A DNA stretch of 64,000 bases, taken from an uncultured Eggerthellaceae bacterium. GTDB taxonomy: Bacteria; Actinomycetota; Coriobacteriia; Coriobacteriales; Eggerthellaceae. Both the position numbers and the translations under genes were made by a program. Shown piece after piece: positions 45,393 through 53,289 of the stretch. Where the stretch lies: contig CAJUQK010000003.1 in assembly GCA_910588205.1 (NCBI GenBank), positions 1-64,000 on the forward strand, read 5' to 3'. The notes below the pieces were generated by a model. That model was not told the origin of the DNA. It saw only the letters and a program-made list of their open reading frames with translations, and did not search any database. Position 1 is the stretch's first letter. The number at the start of each line of letters is the position of its first letter.

Positions 45393-46694
45393 ATGGAATA
45401 CAAGCCGAAGAGCCTGAGACGCCGCAGGAACACGAACAAGTGGGAATGCGCGCTCACCCACGACGACCCCATATCGGGAGAAGAGGTCGTCACCTACCAT
45501 ACCGTTGAGGGCAAGACCAGGAACCAGGCGGTGCAGGCAAGGTGCGACCTCATCATCAAGCTGGAAACCGAGGGATTCGCCGTATCCTCGGATATGACCA
45601 TCCAGCAATTCATGGGCTGCTTTCTGGAATACAAGGTGCAGTCGAAGACGATCGAGTCCTCTACCATCCGTGGCTACAGGGGCGAGACGAAGATGATATG
45701 CCGCTACATCGGATCCGAGAAGCTGTCCAAGCTGACGATCCCCATCGTCAACGCATGGATGGCCTCCATGTCGCAGGATGGGTATGCTCCGAAGAGCATT
45801 TCGAAATGCTTCCGCCTCCTCAAGCAGGCGCTCAACTACGCCATCGCCCAGGACCTCATCAAGAAGAACCCCTGCAATTTCTGCAAGCCGCCCAAAAGGG
45901 TGAAGACGAAGATCAACGCGCTCCCACGCGAGGAGCGCAGCCGCATGCTCGACCTTGCCAGGAGGGCGCAGCCCAATGCCCTTGCCGTCGCTATAGAGCT
46001 CATGCTCACGACGGGCATACGCAGAGGTGAGGTCTGCGCCCTCATGTGGGACGACTTCGATGAGGCGAAGCGCAAGATCACCGTCTCCCATTCCCTTGGC
46101 AACGGAGAAGGCGGCTTCTATCTGAAGGAGCCCAAGTCCGGGCGAACGCGAACCATACCGCTCACGGAACACACATTCAACATGCTCAAGGGGATGCAGG
46201 ATGACGTGAAATGGATGTGTTCAAAGCTGAAAGTGAGGCTGGGGCAGTCCTACATCCTCGGCACCCTCGAAACGGAAAGCCGCCCTTACAACCCCACCCA
46301 GCTCGGCAAGGACTTCGCGGCTTTCTGCAAGATGAACGGCTTCGAATGCACGCTTCACGACCTGCGCCACACGTTCGCGACGTACATGATCGCGGAAGGC
46401 GCCGACGTCCGCACCGTCTCTGATTACCTCGGCCACGCGAACCCTTCCATGACGCTTGACATCTACGCCGATGTCGACCCGGAGGCGAAGCGCTCTGCAG
46501 TGAAGTACATAGAAGGGGCGTTCGATGACACCATGAGCGTCTTCCAGCGCGATGTCGAGCGCCGAAGGGCCGAGATTGATGATTCGGATGTCCAGTCATG
46601 CCCTGAGAGGGTCTCCGGTATATCACCAGAATCCATCCCGTTTACGATCGAAGAGCTGAGAGCCATGCTCGCTGTTCTTGAGAAAGCCAGTTAA
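45393..46694 (+). CDS. int: Tyrosine integrase of the element
   Basis: 433 residues. An N-terminal arm-binding domain (1-60), a SAM-like core-binding domain (about 65-165) and the catalytic domain (about 175-400) are in order. Catalytic residues are seen in TTGIRRGEVCALMW (Arg), LHDLRHTFATYM (His-x-x-Arg) and LGHANPSMTLDIYADVD (His and Tyr). It recombines attP with the tRNA-Met 3' end. AAAGGAATC precedes the ATG. A palindrome follows 11 bases after the stop. Confidence 0.93.
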   Translation: MEYKPKSLRRRRNTNKWECALTHDDPISGEEVVTYHTVEGKTRNQAVQARCDLIIKLETEGFAVSSDMTIQQFMGCFLEYKVQSKTIESSTIRGYRGETKMICRYIGSEKLSKLTIPIVNAWMASMSQDGYAPKSISKCFRLLKQALNYAIAQDLIKKNPCNFCKPPKRVKTKINALPREERSRMLDLARRAQPNALAVAIELMLTTGIRRGEVCALMWDDFDEAKRKITVSHSLGNGEGGFYLKEPKSGRTRTIPLTEHTFNMLKGMQDDVKWMCSKLKVRLGQSYILGTLETESRPYNPTQLGKDFAAFCKMNGFECTLHDLRHTFATYMIAEGADVRTVSDYLGHANPSMTLDIYADVDPEAKRSAVKYIEGAFDDTMSVFQRDVERRRAEIDDSDVQSCPERVSGISPESIPFTIEELRAMLAVLEKAS

Positions 46695-46705
46695 GCAGAT
46701 GCGGA

Positions 46706-46730
46706 CTGCTGGGACAATTTGTCTCAGCAG
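46706..46730. repeat. Module-boundary palindrome, copy 1
   Basis: Arms CTGCTGGGACAA and TTGTCTCAGCAG around a single T; the only mismatch is a G-T pair that would be a G-U wobble in RNA. It lies 11 bases after the integrase stop. Two further copies are at 50580 and 55349. Confidence 0.85.
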
Positions 46731-46764
46731 CCCCTATGCCTTAGTCAAGATGTTTTCACGCGCC

Positions 46765-46773
46765 TGATACAAT
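46765..46773 (+). promoter_or_regulatory. Extended -10 promoter of the ORF6N gene
   Basis: TGATACAAT is an extended -10 element 31 bases before the ATG at 46804; no convincing -35 is seen. Confidence 0.5.
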
Positions 46774-46803
46774 TCCATGCATGATTGAAGAAAGGCCATA
46801 CTG

Positions 46804-47775
46804 ATGAATAGCAACCTCCCAGACAACCATTCCAATTCTGGTCATCCTGACGCTTCTCAGGAAGTTTTGGTCGACATCGTCCCAATGAGTGAAACTGAAA
46901 TCCGCAATCTCATATACACCGTGCGAGGCTCGCAGGTCATGCTAGACAGTGACCTCGCAAAGCTGTATGAGGTCGAAACCAAGAACCTCAATCGCGCCGC
47001 AAAGCGCAACGAAAGCCGCTTCCCGAAAGACTTCCGTTTCCAGCTCACTCAAGAGGAGGTCTCTTCTTTGAGGTGCCAAATTGGCACCTCAAACGATGGG
47101 ATGCAGGAACCTGGCAGAGGCGGTCGCCGTTATCTGCCATACGCTTACACCGAGCAGGGTGTCGCTATGCTGTCGGCAGTCCTACACAGCGACAGAGCAG
47201 TCGAGGCGAGCGTTCAAATCATGCGCGCATTCGTCGAGATGCGTCATTTCATAGCAAGCAACGCCGCCATGTTCGAGCAGATTAGAGCAGTGGAGCTAAA
47301 GCAGCTCGAATACCAAAGATCCACCGACGAGCGCTTCGAGAGGGTCTTCGACTATATGGACCAACATAAGGCGCCCAAGCAGAAGGTCTTCTTCAACGGT
47401 GAGATCTACGATGCCTTCGAGTTCCTGGTCGACTTGATCCAGAAAGCCGAGCGCGAAATCGTGCTCATCGACGGCTACGTCGACATCGGAACCCTCAATA
47501 TCCTTGCGAAGAAAGCTACCGGGGTTGATGTCACCATATGGACGCATCCACGCGCTGCGCTATCCGAGCAGGATATCGACACGTTCAACGCGCAATATCC
47601 AAGCCTAGAGGTGAAGCGGACTACCGGATTCCATGACCGTTTCCTGATACTTGACAGGACCGAAGGCTACTTGATTGGCACCTCTCTAAAGGATGCAGGC
47701 AAGAAGAGCTTTGCCATATCCCGCATCGAAGACGAAGGCATCGTGAGCGCCGTCCTTGAAAGGCTTGACCGCTAA
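46804..47775 (+). CDS. ORF6N domain protein with PLD-like C-terminal domain
   Basis: 323 residues. The ORF6N DNA-binding domain (about 25-125) is clear: VRGSQVMLDSDLAKLYEVETKNLNRAAKRNESRFPKDFRF and YAYTEQGVAMLSAVLHSDRAVE. After a coiled linker, residues about 200-323 form a phospholipase D-like domain: EIVLIDGYVD, VTIWT, then HDRFLILD and GTSLKDAGKKSF, close to the single HKD half-motif of related nuclease-like domains. The combination suggests a phage/ICE regulator or defence nuclease. G+C is lower than in neighbours. Confidence 0.82.
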   Translation: MNSNLPDNHSNSGHPDASQEVLVDIVPMSETEIRNLIYTVRGSQVMLDSDLAKLYEVETKNLNRAAKRNESRFPKDFRFQLTQEEVSSLRCQIGTSNDGMQEPGRGGRRYLPYAYTEQGVAMLSAVLHSDRAVEASVQIMRAFVEMRHFIASNAAMFEQIRAVELKQLEYQRSTDERFERVFDYMDQHKAPKQKVFFNGEIYDAFEFLVDLIQKAEREIVLIDGYVDIGTLNILAKKATGVDVTIWTHPRAALSEQDIDTFNAQYPSLEVKRTTGFHDRFLILDRTEGYLIGTSLKDAGKKSFAISRIEDEGIVSAVLERLDR

Positions 47776-48071
47776 GGACTCAGCGAGTTCTCTTTGGGCT
47801 TGATTGGGTCGTTCAAGCGCCTCCGAATGCATCTACGGCTCGTCATGAGTCTCCAGCACCTCGCAGATCTAGGCGCGCTGTAAGGCGTCGGCCACGTTCC
47901 CATCGCTTCGGTATACCTGACAATCGCTCTGCTCATTCACATCCCTGGAATCTCAGACACGTCGTTTGTCTATTTCATGTCTGTTGGTCTGCCGATGCCG
48001 GTTTCCCCTGCGACCTCGCATGGCAGGCCGCCTTCCCTTCAAGCGACAAGACTTGCCGAGAGCCATCTCGC

Positions 48072-48166
48072 GCGCAAGGGTCGCGAAAACTTTTCATGAT
48101 GATGTGAATCTACGGCACCATCCTGAAAACTCAGGCCCTTCCGGGTTTCGCATTTCCCCCTTGCGC
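48072..48166 (+). ncRNA. Candidate structured RNA leader, copy A
   Basis: Closing stem GCGCAAGGG/CCCTTGCGC (9 bp perfect), inner GCGAAA/TTTCGC, hairpin TTTTCA/TGAAAA extended by GATG/CATC, and a small CCC-TTCC-GGG hairpin. It is 77 bases upstream of the gene at 48244 within a 468-base gap (47776-48243) that holds nothing else recognisable. It shares blocks with copies B, C and D. Confidence 0.6.
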
Positions 48167-48243
48167 CCCTCGATGAACCTCGTCAGCTCCCCGCCCAGAA
48201 GGCGAAGGCATGGGGCCTAGCCAAAGACGAGGAGGTCGCAATC

Positions 48244-48912
48244 ATGGGAAATCGAGCCGTCATCACCACGCCGGAGCGCAAGGTCGGCGTCTACCTGCAC
48301 TGGAACGGAGGGCGCGACACCGTAGAGCCGCTGCTCAAGTACTGCGAGCTGCAGGGCTACAGGGCTCCGAGCTCGGACGAGTACGGCTTCGCCCGCATCT
48401 GCCAGGTGATGGGCAACTTCTTCGGAGGCTCCCTCTCCCTGGGCGTCGGCGCATACACCACCGACCGGCAGATGGACCCCGGCGACAACGGCATCTACGT
48501 CATCGAGGGATGGAGTATCGCCGACCACCTGCGGACGGAGTACGACTCGGACTGGAACCCCGTCGGGATGCGCTCCTTCAGGCCCTCCGAGGAGGAGGAT
48601 TGGCACGAATTCGACGACATGCTCCGCGCCTTCGACGCGTCCATGCCCGAAGAGCTTCGCCTCGGCGAGTTCCTGGACTCGGCGGAGGTTCCCGCAAGCG
48701 AGCTTCAGGTCGGCGACGAGGTGTGGATGTTCGACGACATCTACGGCAAGTGGGAGGCCTGCCCTGTCGCAGGCTTCGGAGACGGCGTCGTGAACGGCCT
48801 TGACCGCACGGGCAAGGCGTACGTCAAGCTCTACGGCTCGAACGGCGACTACTCGCAGAACCCGAACAACTACCCGCAAGGCGAGGTGTGCCGCATCAGG
48901 CCCCGCAACTAA
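48244..48912 (+). CDS. Conserved ICE hypothetical protein (MGNRAVITT family)
   Basis: 222 residues, soluble, acidic, no known domain. The N-terminus (MGNRAVITTPERKVGVYLHW) resembles a family of hypotheticals common in conjugative elements of gut bacteria. A C-terminal domain (about 155-222), VGDEVWMFDDIYGKWEACPVAGFGDG, reads like an SH3-like beta barrel. It is the first gene after RNA copy A with GAGGAGG upstream of its ATG. Confidence 0.65.
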   Translation: MGNRAVITTPERKVGVYLHWNGGRDTVEPLLKYCELQGYRAPSSDEYGFARICQVMGNFFGGSLSLGVGAYTTDRQMDPGDNGIYVIEGWSIADHLRTEYDSDWNPVGMRSFRPSEEEDWHEFDDMLRAFDASMPEELRLGEFLDSAEVPASELQVGDEVWMFDDIYGKWEACPVAGFGDGVVNGLDRTGKAYVKLYGSNGDYSQNPNNYPQGEVCRIRPRN

Positions 48913-48974
48913 GCTCGCCCCTGGCGCCGCTGGCGGCGCTTCCCCTAATCGCCATCGTTATGGAAGGAGCTCCG

Positions 48975-49670
48975 ATGCCCCGGTCAAAGAATACCTTCAC
49001 CCCGCAAGACGCCAACCTGCGCAGAGTCACGGAGGCTTTCTCGCGTCTGAAGGCTGCGGGAAGGGACGATCGCGACATCTGGTCCGCCTTCGTCACGATG
49101 GCCGCCGCACCCATGGCCCTGGCGGCAGGGTGTGCGCCAAGCTCGCTCGTCGAGGACGCCAGAAGGCAGTTCGCTAGATACGAGGGGTTCGTAGGCGAAT
49201 TCGACGAGATGCTCTCGGCTGTGGTCGATGCGCTTGAGGGGAACCCCGACCGCGATGTCATGGGCTACGTGTACAACGCCCTCGGCTTCCCTATAAGCTC
49301 CCGCTCGCAGTTCTTCACGCCCTACGACATCTCCAAGATGATCGCGCAGATGATGCTCGCTGACAGCGCGCAAGCAAAAAAGAAGGGCTACATCTCGATA
49401 TGCGACCCCTGCGCCGGTTCAGGCGGGATGCTCGTTGCCGCGTTCAACGTCATTCGCGACCAGGGGATGAACCCACAGACGGATGCCTGGTTCGAGGCGC
49501 AGGACATCTCGCAGGACACGGCGCTCATGTGCTATGTGCAGATGTCTCTCCTTGGGATGGCGGGCCGCGTCATCGTGGGCGACTCACTTGCAGGCACGCG
49601 CAGCATGGAGCTACTCACGATCGGAGCCGTGGCGCATCCGGTCTGGGCCGCCCGGCGCCTCCCTAGCTGA
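48975..49670 (+). CDS. N6-adenine methylase-like protein lacking motif IV
   Basis: 231 residues. Motif I for S-adenosylmethionine is intact (DPCAGSGGMLVAAF) after a FGFPISS..SQFFTP lead-in of the HsdM/N6-Mtase type. The expected catalytic NPP[YF] motif IV is absent: after CYVQMSLLGMAGRVIVGDSL the protein ends within 24 residues. This shortened form recurs in conjugative elements and may bind SAM without methylating DNA. GAAGGAG precedes the ATG at 48975; the preceding hypothetical gene ends 62 bases earlier. Confidence 0.78.
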   Translation: MPRSKNTFTPQDANLRRVTEAFSRLKAAGRDDRDIWSAFVTMAAAPMALAAGCAPSSLVEDARRQFARYEGFVGEFDEMLSAVVDALEGNPDRDVMGYVYNALGFPISSRSQFFTPYDISKMIAQMMLADSAQAKKKGYISICDPCAGSGGMLVAAFNVIRDQGMNPQTDAWFEAQDISQDTALMCYVQMSLLGMAGRVIVGDSLAGTRSMELLTIGAVAHPVWAARRLPS

Positions 49671-49771
49671 GCATCACAGATCCCGCTCCTGCTTGGCGTA
49701 TCGCCTCCGGCATCCTCGCCCGCGCCCTTTTGCATGCCTTGCCGCCCGCATCGTCGCAGATGCCCTCGCAT

Positions 49772-49869
49772 GCGCCCAAGGGCCGCGAAAACTTTTCATG
49801 GCGAGACAACTCTTCGATACCACCCTGAAAACTCAAGCCCTTCCGGGTTTCGCTTCCTCCCTTGTGCGC
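49772..49869 (+). ncRNA. Candidate structured RNA leader, copy B
   Basis: Closing stem CAAGGG/CCCTTG (49777-49782 with 49859-49864), extended by GCGC/GCGC after one mismatch; inner GCGAAA (49785) with TTTCGC (49848); hairpin TTTTCATGG with CCA..TGAAAA; alternative AAGCCC/GGGTTT hairpin. It sits 57 bases before the ATG at 49926, in the 255-base gap 49671-49925. Confidence 0.65.
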
Positions 49870-49925
49870 CTGCGTCCATCTGCGCAGTCCGAGCGCGCAA
49901 GGCACGCGATAGAAAGGACGCAAAG

Positions 49926-50297
49926 ATGGGCTACAGAAGCGATGTGAGGATAGCGACCACCCGCGAGGGCTACGACCGAATATGCAAGCGAGTGGACGAG
50001 CTGAGCGAGGGGCATGACACCTACCCGCTCATCGGCACGAGGCGGATACCCGAGTTCTTCGAGGAGCAGGATGGATCCGTGGTGTTCGGCTGGGATTGGG
50101 TCAAGTGGTACGACGGCATGCTCGCCGACGTCACCAACGTCACGACCGCTCTCTCGGAGATTATGAGCACAGGGGTTCCCTGCGAGTTCTGCCGCGTGGG
50201 CGAGGAGTACGACGACATCGAGTTCACCTGCCACAACGACAACGGGGCTCTTGCGCTCCATGTGTGCCCCGACACGACCATCAGCGTCCTGTGCTGA
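49926..50297 (+). CDS. Conserved ICE hypothetical protein (MGYRSDV family)
   Basis: 123 residues, soluble, no recognised domain; the MGYRSDV opening is shared by hypotheticals of phages and conjugative elements. Acidic with several Trp (GWDWVKWYDG) and two Cys near the middle (PCEFC). It is the first gene after RNA copy B, with GAAAGGA before the ATG, and is followed 15 bases later by the ChlI-like gene. Confidence 0.6.
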   Translation: MGYRSDVRIATTREGYDRICKRVDELSEGHDTYPLIGTRRIPEFFEEQDGSVVFGWDWVKWYDGMLADVTNVTTALSEIMSTGVPCEFCRVGEEYDDIEFTCHNDNGALALHVCPDTTISVLC

Positions 50298-50312
50298 GAG
50301 GGAGGTATCGAC

Positions 50313-50645
50313 ATGAGCCCCACTTCTATCACAAGCGTCATCATGGAAGGCGGCCTCGCGCGCTGCGTAACGGCTACCGCGACCATCGCGCCCGGAAGCC
50401 CTGGCATCTCCATACGCGGCGTCACCGCCTCCGCCACTCGCGAGATCCGCATGCTGGTTGTAGCCGCCGCGAGGCGAAGAGGGATCAGCCTGCCCCGAAA
50501 GGCTGTCATCATCGAACTCGACTTCGACGTCCCCTTCGAGAGCACGAGCGAGCTTGCCCTTGCAGCGCTCCTCGCGATAGCTGGGACAATTTGTTCCAGA
50601 GACACTGAGGGAATGGGCATCCCTTCGGGCGAACATTTGTATTGA
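50313..50645 (+). CDS. Orphan ChlI/ComM N-terminal domain protein
   Basis: 110 residues. GLARCVTATATIAPGSPGISIRGVTASATREIRMLVVAAARRRGISLPRKAVIIELDFDVPFE follows the N-terminal S5-fold domain of ComM/YifB (PF13541 type), but the AAA+ ATPase that normally follows is missing. Similar stand-alone domains occur in Firmicute and Actinobacterial ICEs. The last ~15 residues read through the palindrome at 50580, so the original C-terminus may have been replaced. GGGAGG precedes the ATG. Confidence 0.65.
   Translation: MSPTSITSVIMEGGLARCVTATATIAPGSPGISIRGVTASATREIRMLVVAAARRRGISLPRKAVIIELDFDVPFESTSELALAALLAIAGTICSRDTEGMGIPSGEHLY
50580..50600. repeat. Module-boundary palindrome, copy 2
   Basis: CTGGGACAA / TTGTTCCAG arms (50581-50599) with one G-T pair, at a different position from copies 1 and 3. 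It lies inside the last codons of the ChlI-like gene, unlike the other copies, which follow stop codons. Confidence 0.8.
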
Positions 50646-50701
50646 CAATCGCCTCCATAAAGTGCATCATGGGTAATCTCGCATAATCGAACATTTGTTC
50701 C
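50630..50701 (+). promoter_or_regulatory. SOS-type promoter of dinB with two LexA-like boxes
   Basis: CGAACATTTGTTCC (50688-50701) fits the Gram-positive/actinobacterial SOS box CGAAC-N4-GTTC, and a degenerate copy CGAACATTTGT lies at 50630. TTGACA (50642-50647) and CATAAT (50682-50687) supply promoter elements between and beside the boxes. Transcription of dinB and its cassette is thus probably DNA-damage induced. Confidence 0.7.
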
Positions 50702-50787
50702 CAATCATTCACGAATCGTAGCACGGGAAGAGAGGCTCTGCCGAAGACGAGGCTGATGAATCCATAACCTGGGAGGAGGTGCGGCAC

Positions 50788-52074
50788 ATGGAGTCCCAGA
50801 TGCGCGAGCGCGTCGTCATGCACATAGACATGAATGCGTTCTATGCCAGCGTGGCCCAGCACCTCGACCCCTCGCTTCGAAACCGCCCCATCGCCGTCGC
50901 GGGCGACCCGAAGAAGCGAAACGGCATCGTGCTTGCCAAATCCAGGCAGGCGAAGGCGGCGGGAGTGAAGACGGGCTGCGCCATCTGGGAGGCCAAGAAG
51001 GTGTGCCCGGATATCGTCATCGTGCCCCCTGACTATGCTGCGTACAAGAAGTACTCGCGCCTCGCGCGGATGATCTACTACGACTACACCGACCTCGTCG
51101 AGCCGTTCGGGCTGGATGAGTCGTGGGTCGAGGTCACGAACTCGCTGCACCTCTTCGGCGGCGATGGGCTGTTGCTCGCTCAGGAGATATCGGAGCGCGT
51201 GAAGGCGGAACTCGGGCTCACCGTCAGCGTGGGGCTGTCGTTCAACAAGGTGATGGCCAAGCTCGGAAGCGACATCGATCCCGGAGACGGCATCGTGTCC
51301 ATCACCCCCGAGAGCCTGCCTGAAGTGGTGTGGCCGCGCGCAGCATCCGATCTCATCTACGTGGGACCGGCGACCGCCCGCAAGCTCCACTCTGCAGGCA
51401 AGGACACCATAGGGGATCTCGCCCACGCCTCGGATATATTCCTCAAGCGGCGCTTCGGGGTGGTCGGGCTCATGTTGCGCGACTTCGCCAATGGTATCGA
51501 CGGCTCGCATGTGCGGCAATTCGACCCTACAAAAGCCGACGTGGAATACGACATCAAGGGCATCGGGAACGGCCTCACCGCCCCGCATGACCTAGAAAGC
51601 GAGCGCGACGCCAAGGCGCTCGTATGGCTGCTCGCAGAATCCGTTGGCCAGCGTCTGCGCGAGTCGCACTTGCGCTGCCGTACTGTTTCGGTCGGGCTGC
51701 GTCGCGCGGGGGATCTGTCTGGATATGCGCGCCAACGCACCCGCAAGGCGCCCACATGCCTCACGAAGGATATCGCCAGCACTGCCATGCAGCTCATCCT
51801 GGAGAATCAGCCGATCGATCCCGAGCACGCACTGCGCGCTATCCATGTGCGCGCCACGAACCTCGTACCCATGGACGCGCCCATCCAATGCGACCTCTTC
51901 GGCGACGTCGAGACCATAGCGGCACAAGAGCGGCTGGAAACTACCATAGATGACCTTCGGCGCCGCTTCGGCAACGGGTGCGTGCGCCGTGTGGTTGAGC
52001 TCACCGATGACGCCATGAGGAACCTTGATATCAAGCGCGACAACACCGTGCATCCCATAGGGTTTCTGCGCTAG
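50788..52074 (+). CDS. dinB: Y-family DNA polymerase IV/V-like (DinB/UmuC)
   Basis: 428 residues. Palm/fingers motifs: HIDMNAFYASVAQ (metal Asp), FGLDESWVEVT (DE catalytic pair), KKRNGIVLAKSRQAK, then a helix-hairpin-helix thumb (LIYVGPATARKLHSAGKDTIGDL) and little finger (VSVGLRRAGDLSGYARQRT). It performs translesion synthesis. The ATG at 50788 is eight bases after AGGAGG. It leads a repair cassette with a small partner and SRAP, behind SOS boxes. Confidence 0.93.
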   Translation: MESQMRERVVMHIDMNAFYASVAQHLDPSLRNRPIAVAGDPKKRNGIVLAKSRQAKAAGVKTGCAIWEAKKVCPDIVIVPPDYAAYKKYSRLARMIYYDYTDLVEPFGLDESWVEVTNSLHLFGGDGLLLAQEISERVKAELGLTVSVGLSFNKVMAKLGSDIDPGDGIVSITPESLPEVVWPRAASDLIYVGPATARKLHSAGKDTIGDLAHASDIFLKRRFGVVGLMLRDFANGIDGSHVRQFDPTKADVEYDIKGIGNGLTAPHDLESERDAKALVWLLAESVGQRLRESHLRCRTVSVGLRRAGDLSGYARQRTRKAPTCLTKDIASTAMQLILENQPIDPEHALRAIHVRATNLVPMDAPIQCDLFGDVETIAAQERLETTIDDLRRRFGNGCVRRVVELTDDAMRNLDIKRDNTVHPIGFLR

Positions 52075-52083
52075 GTGGCAAGC

Positions 52084-52377
52084 ATGCAGGGGATAGATGC
52101 CAGACATAAGCGCTACGTGCCCGTCACCACGTTTACCAACGAGGAGGGGCAGGTGCGTCCCACCTCCATCCTGTGGTTCGATGGCGAGAAGTACTCGACG
52201 CTCGTCATCGACGAGGTAAAGGATGTGCGACGCATGTCGTCGCGTCGTGTTGGAGGAGATGGCATCTGCTATACGATACGGGTTGGCAAGAACATCACGC
52301 GGCTCTACTTCGAGGATCCGAGATGGTTCGTTGAGGCGAAGGAGCCTTGGAACGATTGCGCGGCAGACGGCTGTTGA
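52084..52377 (+). CDS. Small DinB-associated protein
   Basis: 97 residues, no named family recognised. RYVPVTTFTNEEGQVRPTSILWFDGEKYSTLVIDEVKDVRRMSS suggests a small beta-barrel. Homologues of this type follow dinB in other gut conjugative elements, so it may be a polymerase accessory. It starts 10 bases after the dinB stop (AGGTGG before its ATG), and SRAP follows 9 bases after its own stop. Confidence 0.65.
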   Translation: MQGIDARHKRYVPVTTFTNEEGQVRPTSILWFDGEKYSTLVIDEVKDVRRMSSRRVGGDGICYTIRVGKNITRLYFEDPRWFVEAKEPWNDCAADGC

Positions 52378-52386
52378 GAGGTTGCC

Positions 52387-53031
52387 ATGTGCGGAAGGTT
52401 CGTATCGCTTTCATGGGACGAGGTGCTCGGGGTTATCCAGAGCATCCAAATGGACACGCCCTTCAACCCAGAGCCCGACTGGCCTGCGCGAAGGCCTGAC
52501 GCCTTCCCTAAGTCCATAGCGCCCATCATCGTGCCGGAGCACGGCGAGCTTGTGCCTTTGGACCTTCGCTGGGGGTTCACCGCGCCTTGGGACGAGCGCA
52601 AGGTGCTCTTCAACACCCGTATCGAGACTGCCCTCGACCAAAGGAACGGCGTTTGGCGCGAGGCCATCGAGCATGGGCGCTGCATCGTGCCCACCTTCGG
52701 CTTCTTCGAGCCAAGCGCTACCGAGACCGTCGCGAGCCCGCGCACGGGAAAGCCCGTAAAGAAGCAGTACGAGTTCTCCTTGCCCGGACGCCTCACCCTG
52801 CTCGCAGGAGTGCGCAACAAGGACGCCTTCAGCGTGGTCACCACCGAGCCGAACTGTTTCGTGGCCCCGGTTCACGCCCGCATGCCCATCGTGCTTGAAC
52901 TGGGTGATGTGAGCCGATGGCTCACAGGCGACTTCGCCGCACTCGCGGACAGGAGCAACGTCATCCTAGATGTCACCGGCGAACAGGTGCCAGACGAGGC
53001 TCGGCAAGGGTTCGCGCCGACGCTGTTCTAA
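52387..53031 (+). CDS. SRAP/HMCES abasic-site protein (element copy)
   Basis: 214 residues with Cys2 nucleophile (MCGRF), NTRIET, GFFEPS (Glu) and APVHARMPIVL (His). It is collinear with the chromosomal SRAP at 27850, including the GKPVK insert. Third gene of the SOS cassette with dinB: polymerase bypass plus abasic-site protection. It probably protects single-stranded transfer DNA. Confidence 0.92.
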   Translation: MCGRFVSLSWDEVLGVIQSIQMDTPFNPEPDWPARRPDAFPKSIAPIIVPEHGELVPLDLRWGFTAPWDERKVLFNTRIETALDQRNGVWREAIEHGRCIVPTFGFFEPSATETVASPRTGKPVKKQYEFSLPGRLTLLAGVRNKDAFSVVTTEPNCFVAPVHARMPIVLELGDVSRWLTGDFAALADRSNVILDVTGEQVPDEARQGFAPTLF

Positions 53032-53139
53032 CGCTCCCGAGAGCCGCACTCGTCCCCCTTCTCCTTGACGTAGGTTAATCCATCACCCTTTCCGCGCTCC
53101 TAGCAACCCGAATGCTCGCAGGCCCTCCCGCGCATGCGC

Positions 53140-53229
53140 CAAGGGCCGCGAAAACTTTTTCTGGCATCTAGCCATCTCCGTATCGCCATAAAAACTCAAG
53201 CCCTGCCGGGTTTCGCATTTCCCCCCTTG
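53140..53229 (+). ncRNA. Candidate structured RNA leader, copy C
   Basis: Closing stem CAAGGG (53140-53145) with CCCTTG (53224-53229), GCGAAA/TTTCGC, and a hairpin TTTTT..GGC/GCC..AAAAA that differs in sequence from copies A and B but keeps pairing. It is 60 bases before the amidoligase gene, in the 258-base gap 53032-53289. The segment CATAGAAAGG near the ribosome site is shared with copy B. Confidence 0.65.
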
Positions 53230-53289
53230 CACCTGCACGGGTGCCCTGCGCTCTCCGGGTGCGCAAGGAACGCCATAGAAAGGGGTGAG

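Noticed and set aside
48210-48803. Alternative 197-codon frame over the MGNRAVITT gene
   Set aside because: Very Arg-rich, starts before the obvious ribosome site, and the overlapping frame has family similarity and a good site.
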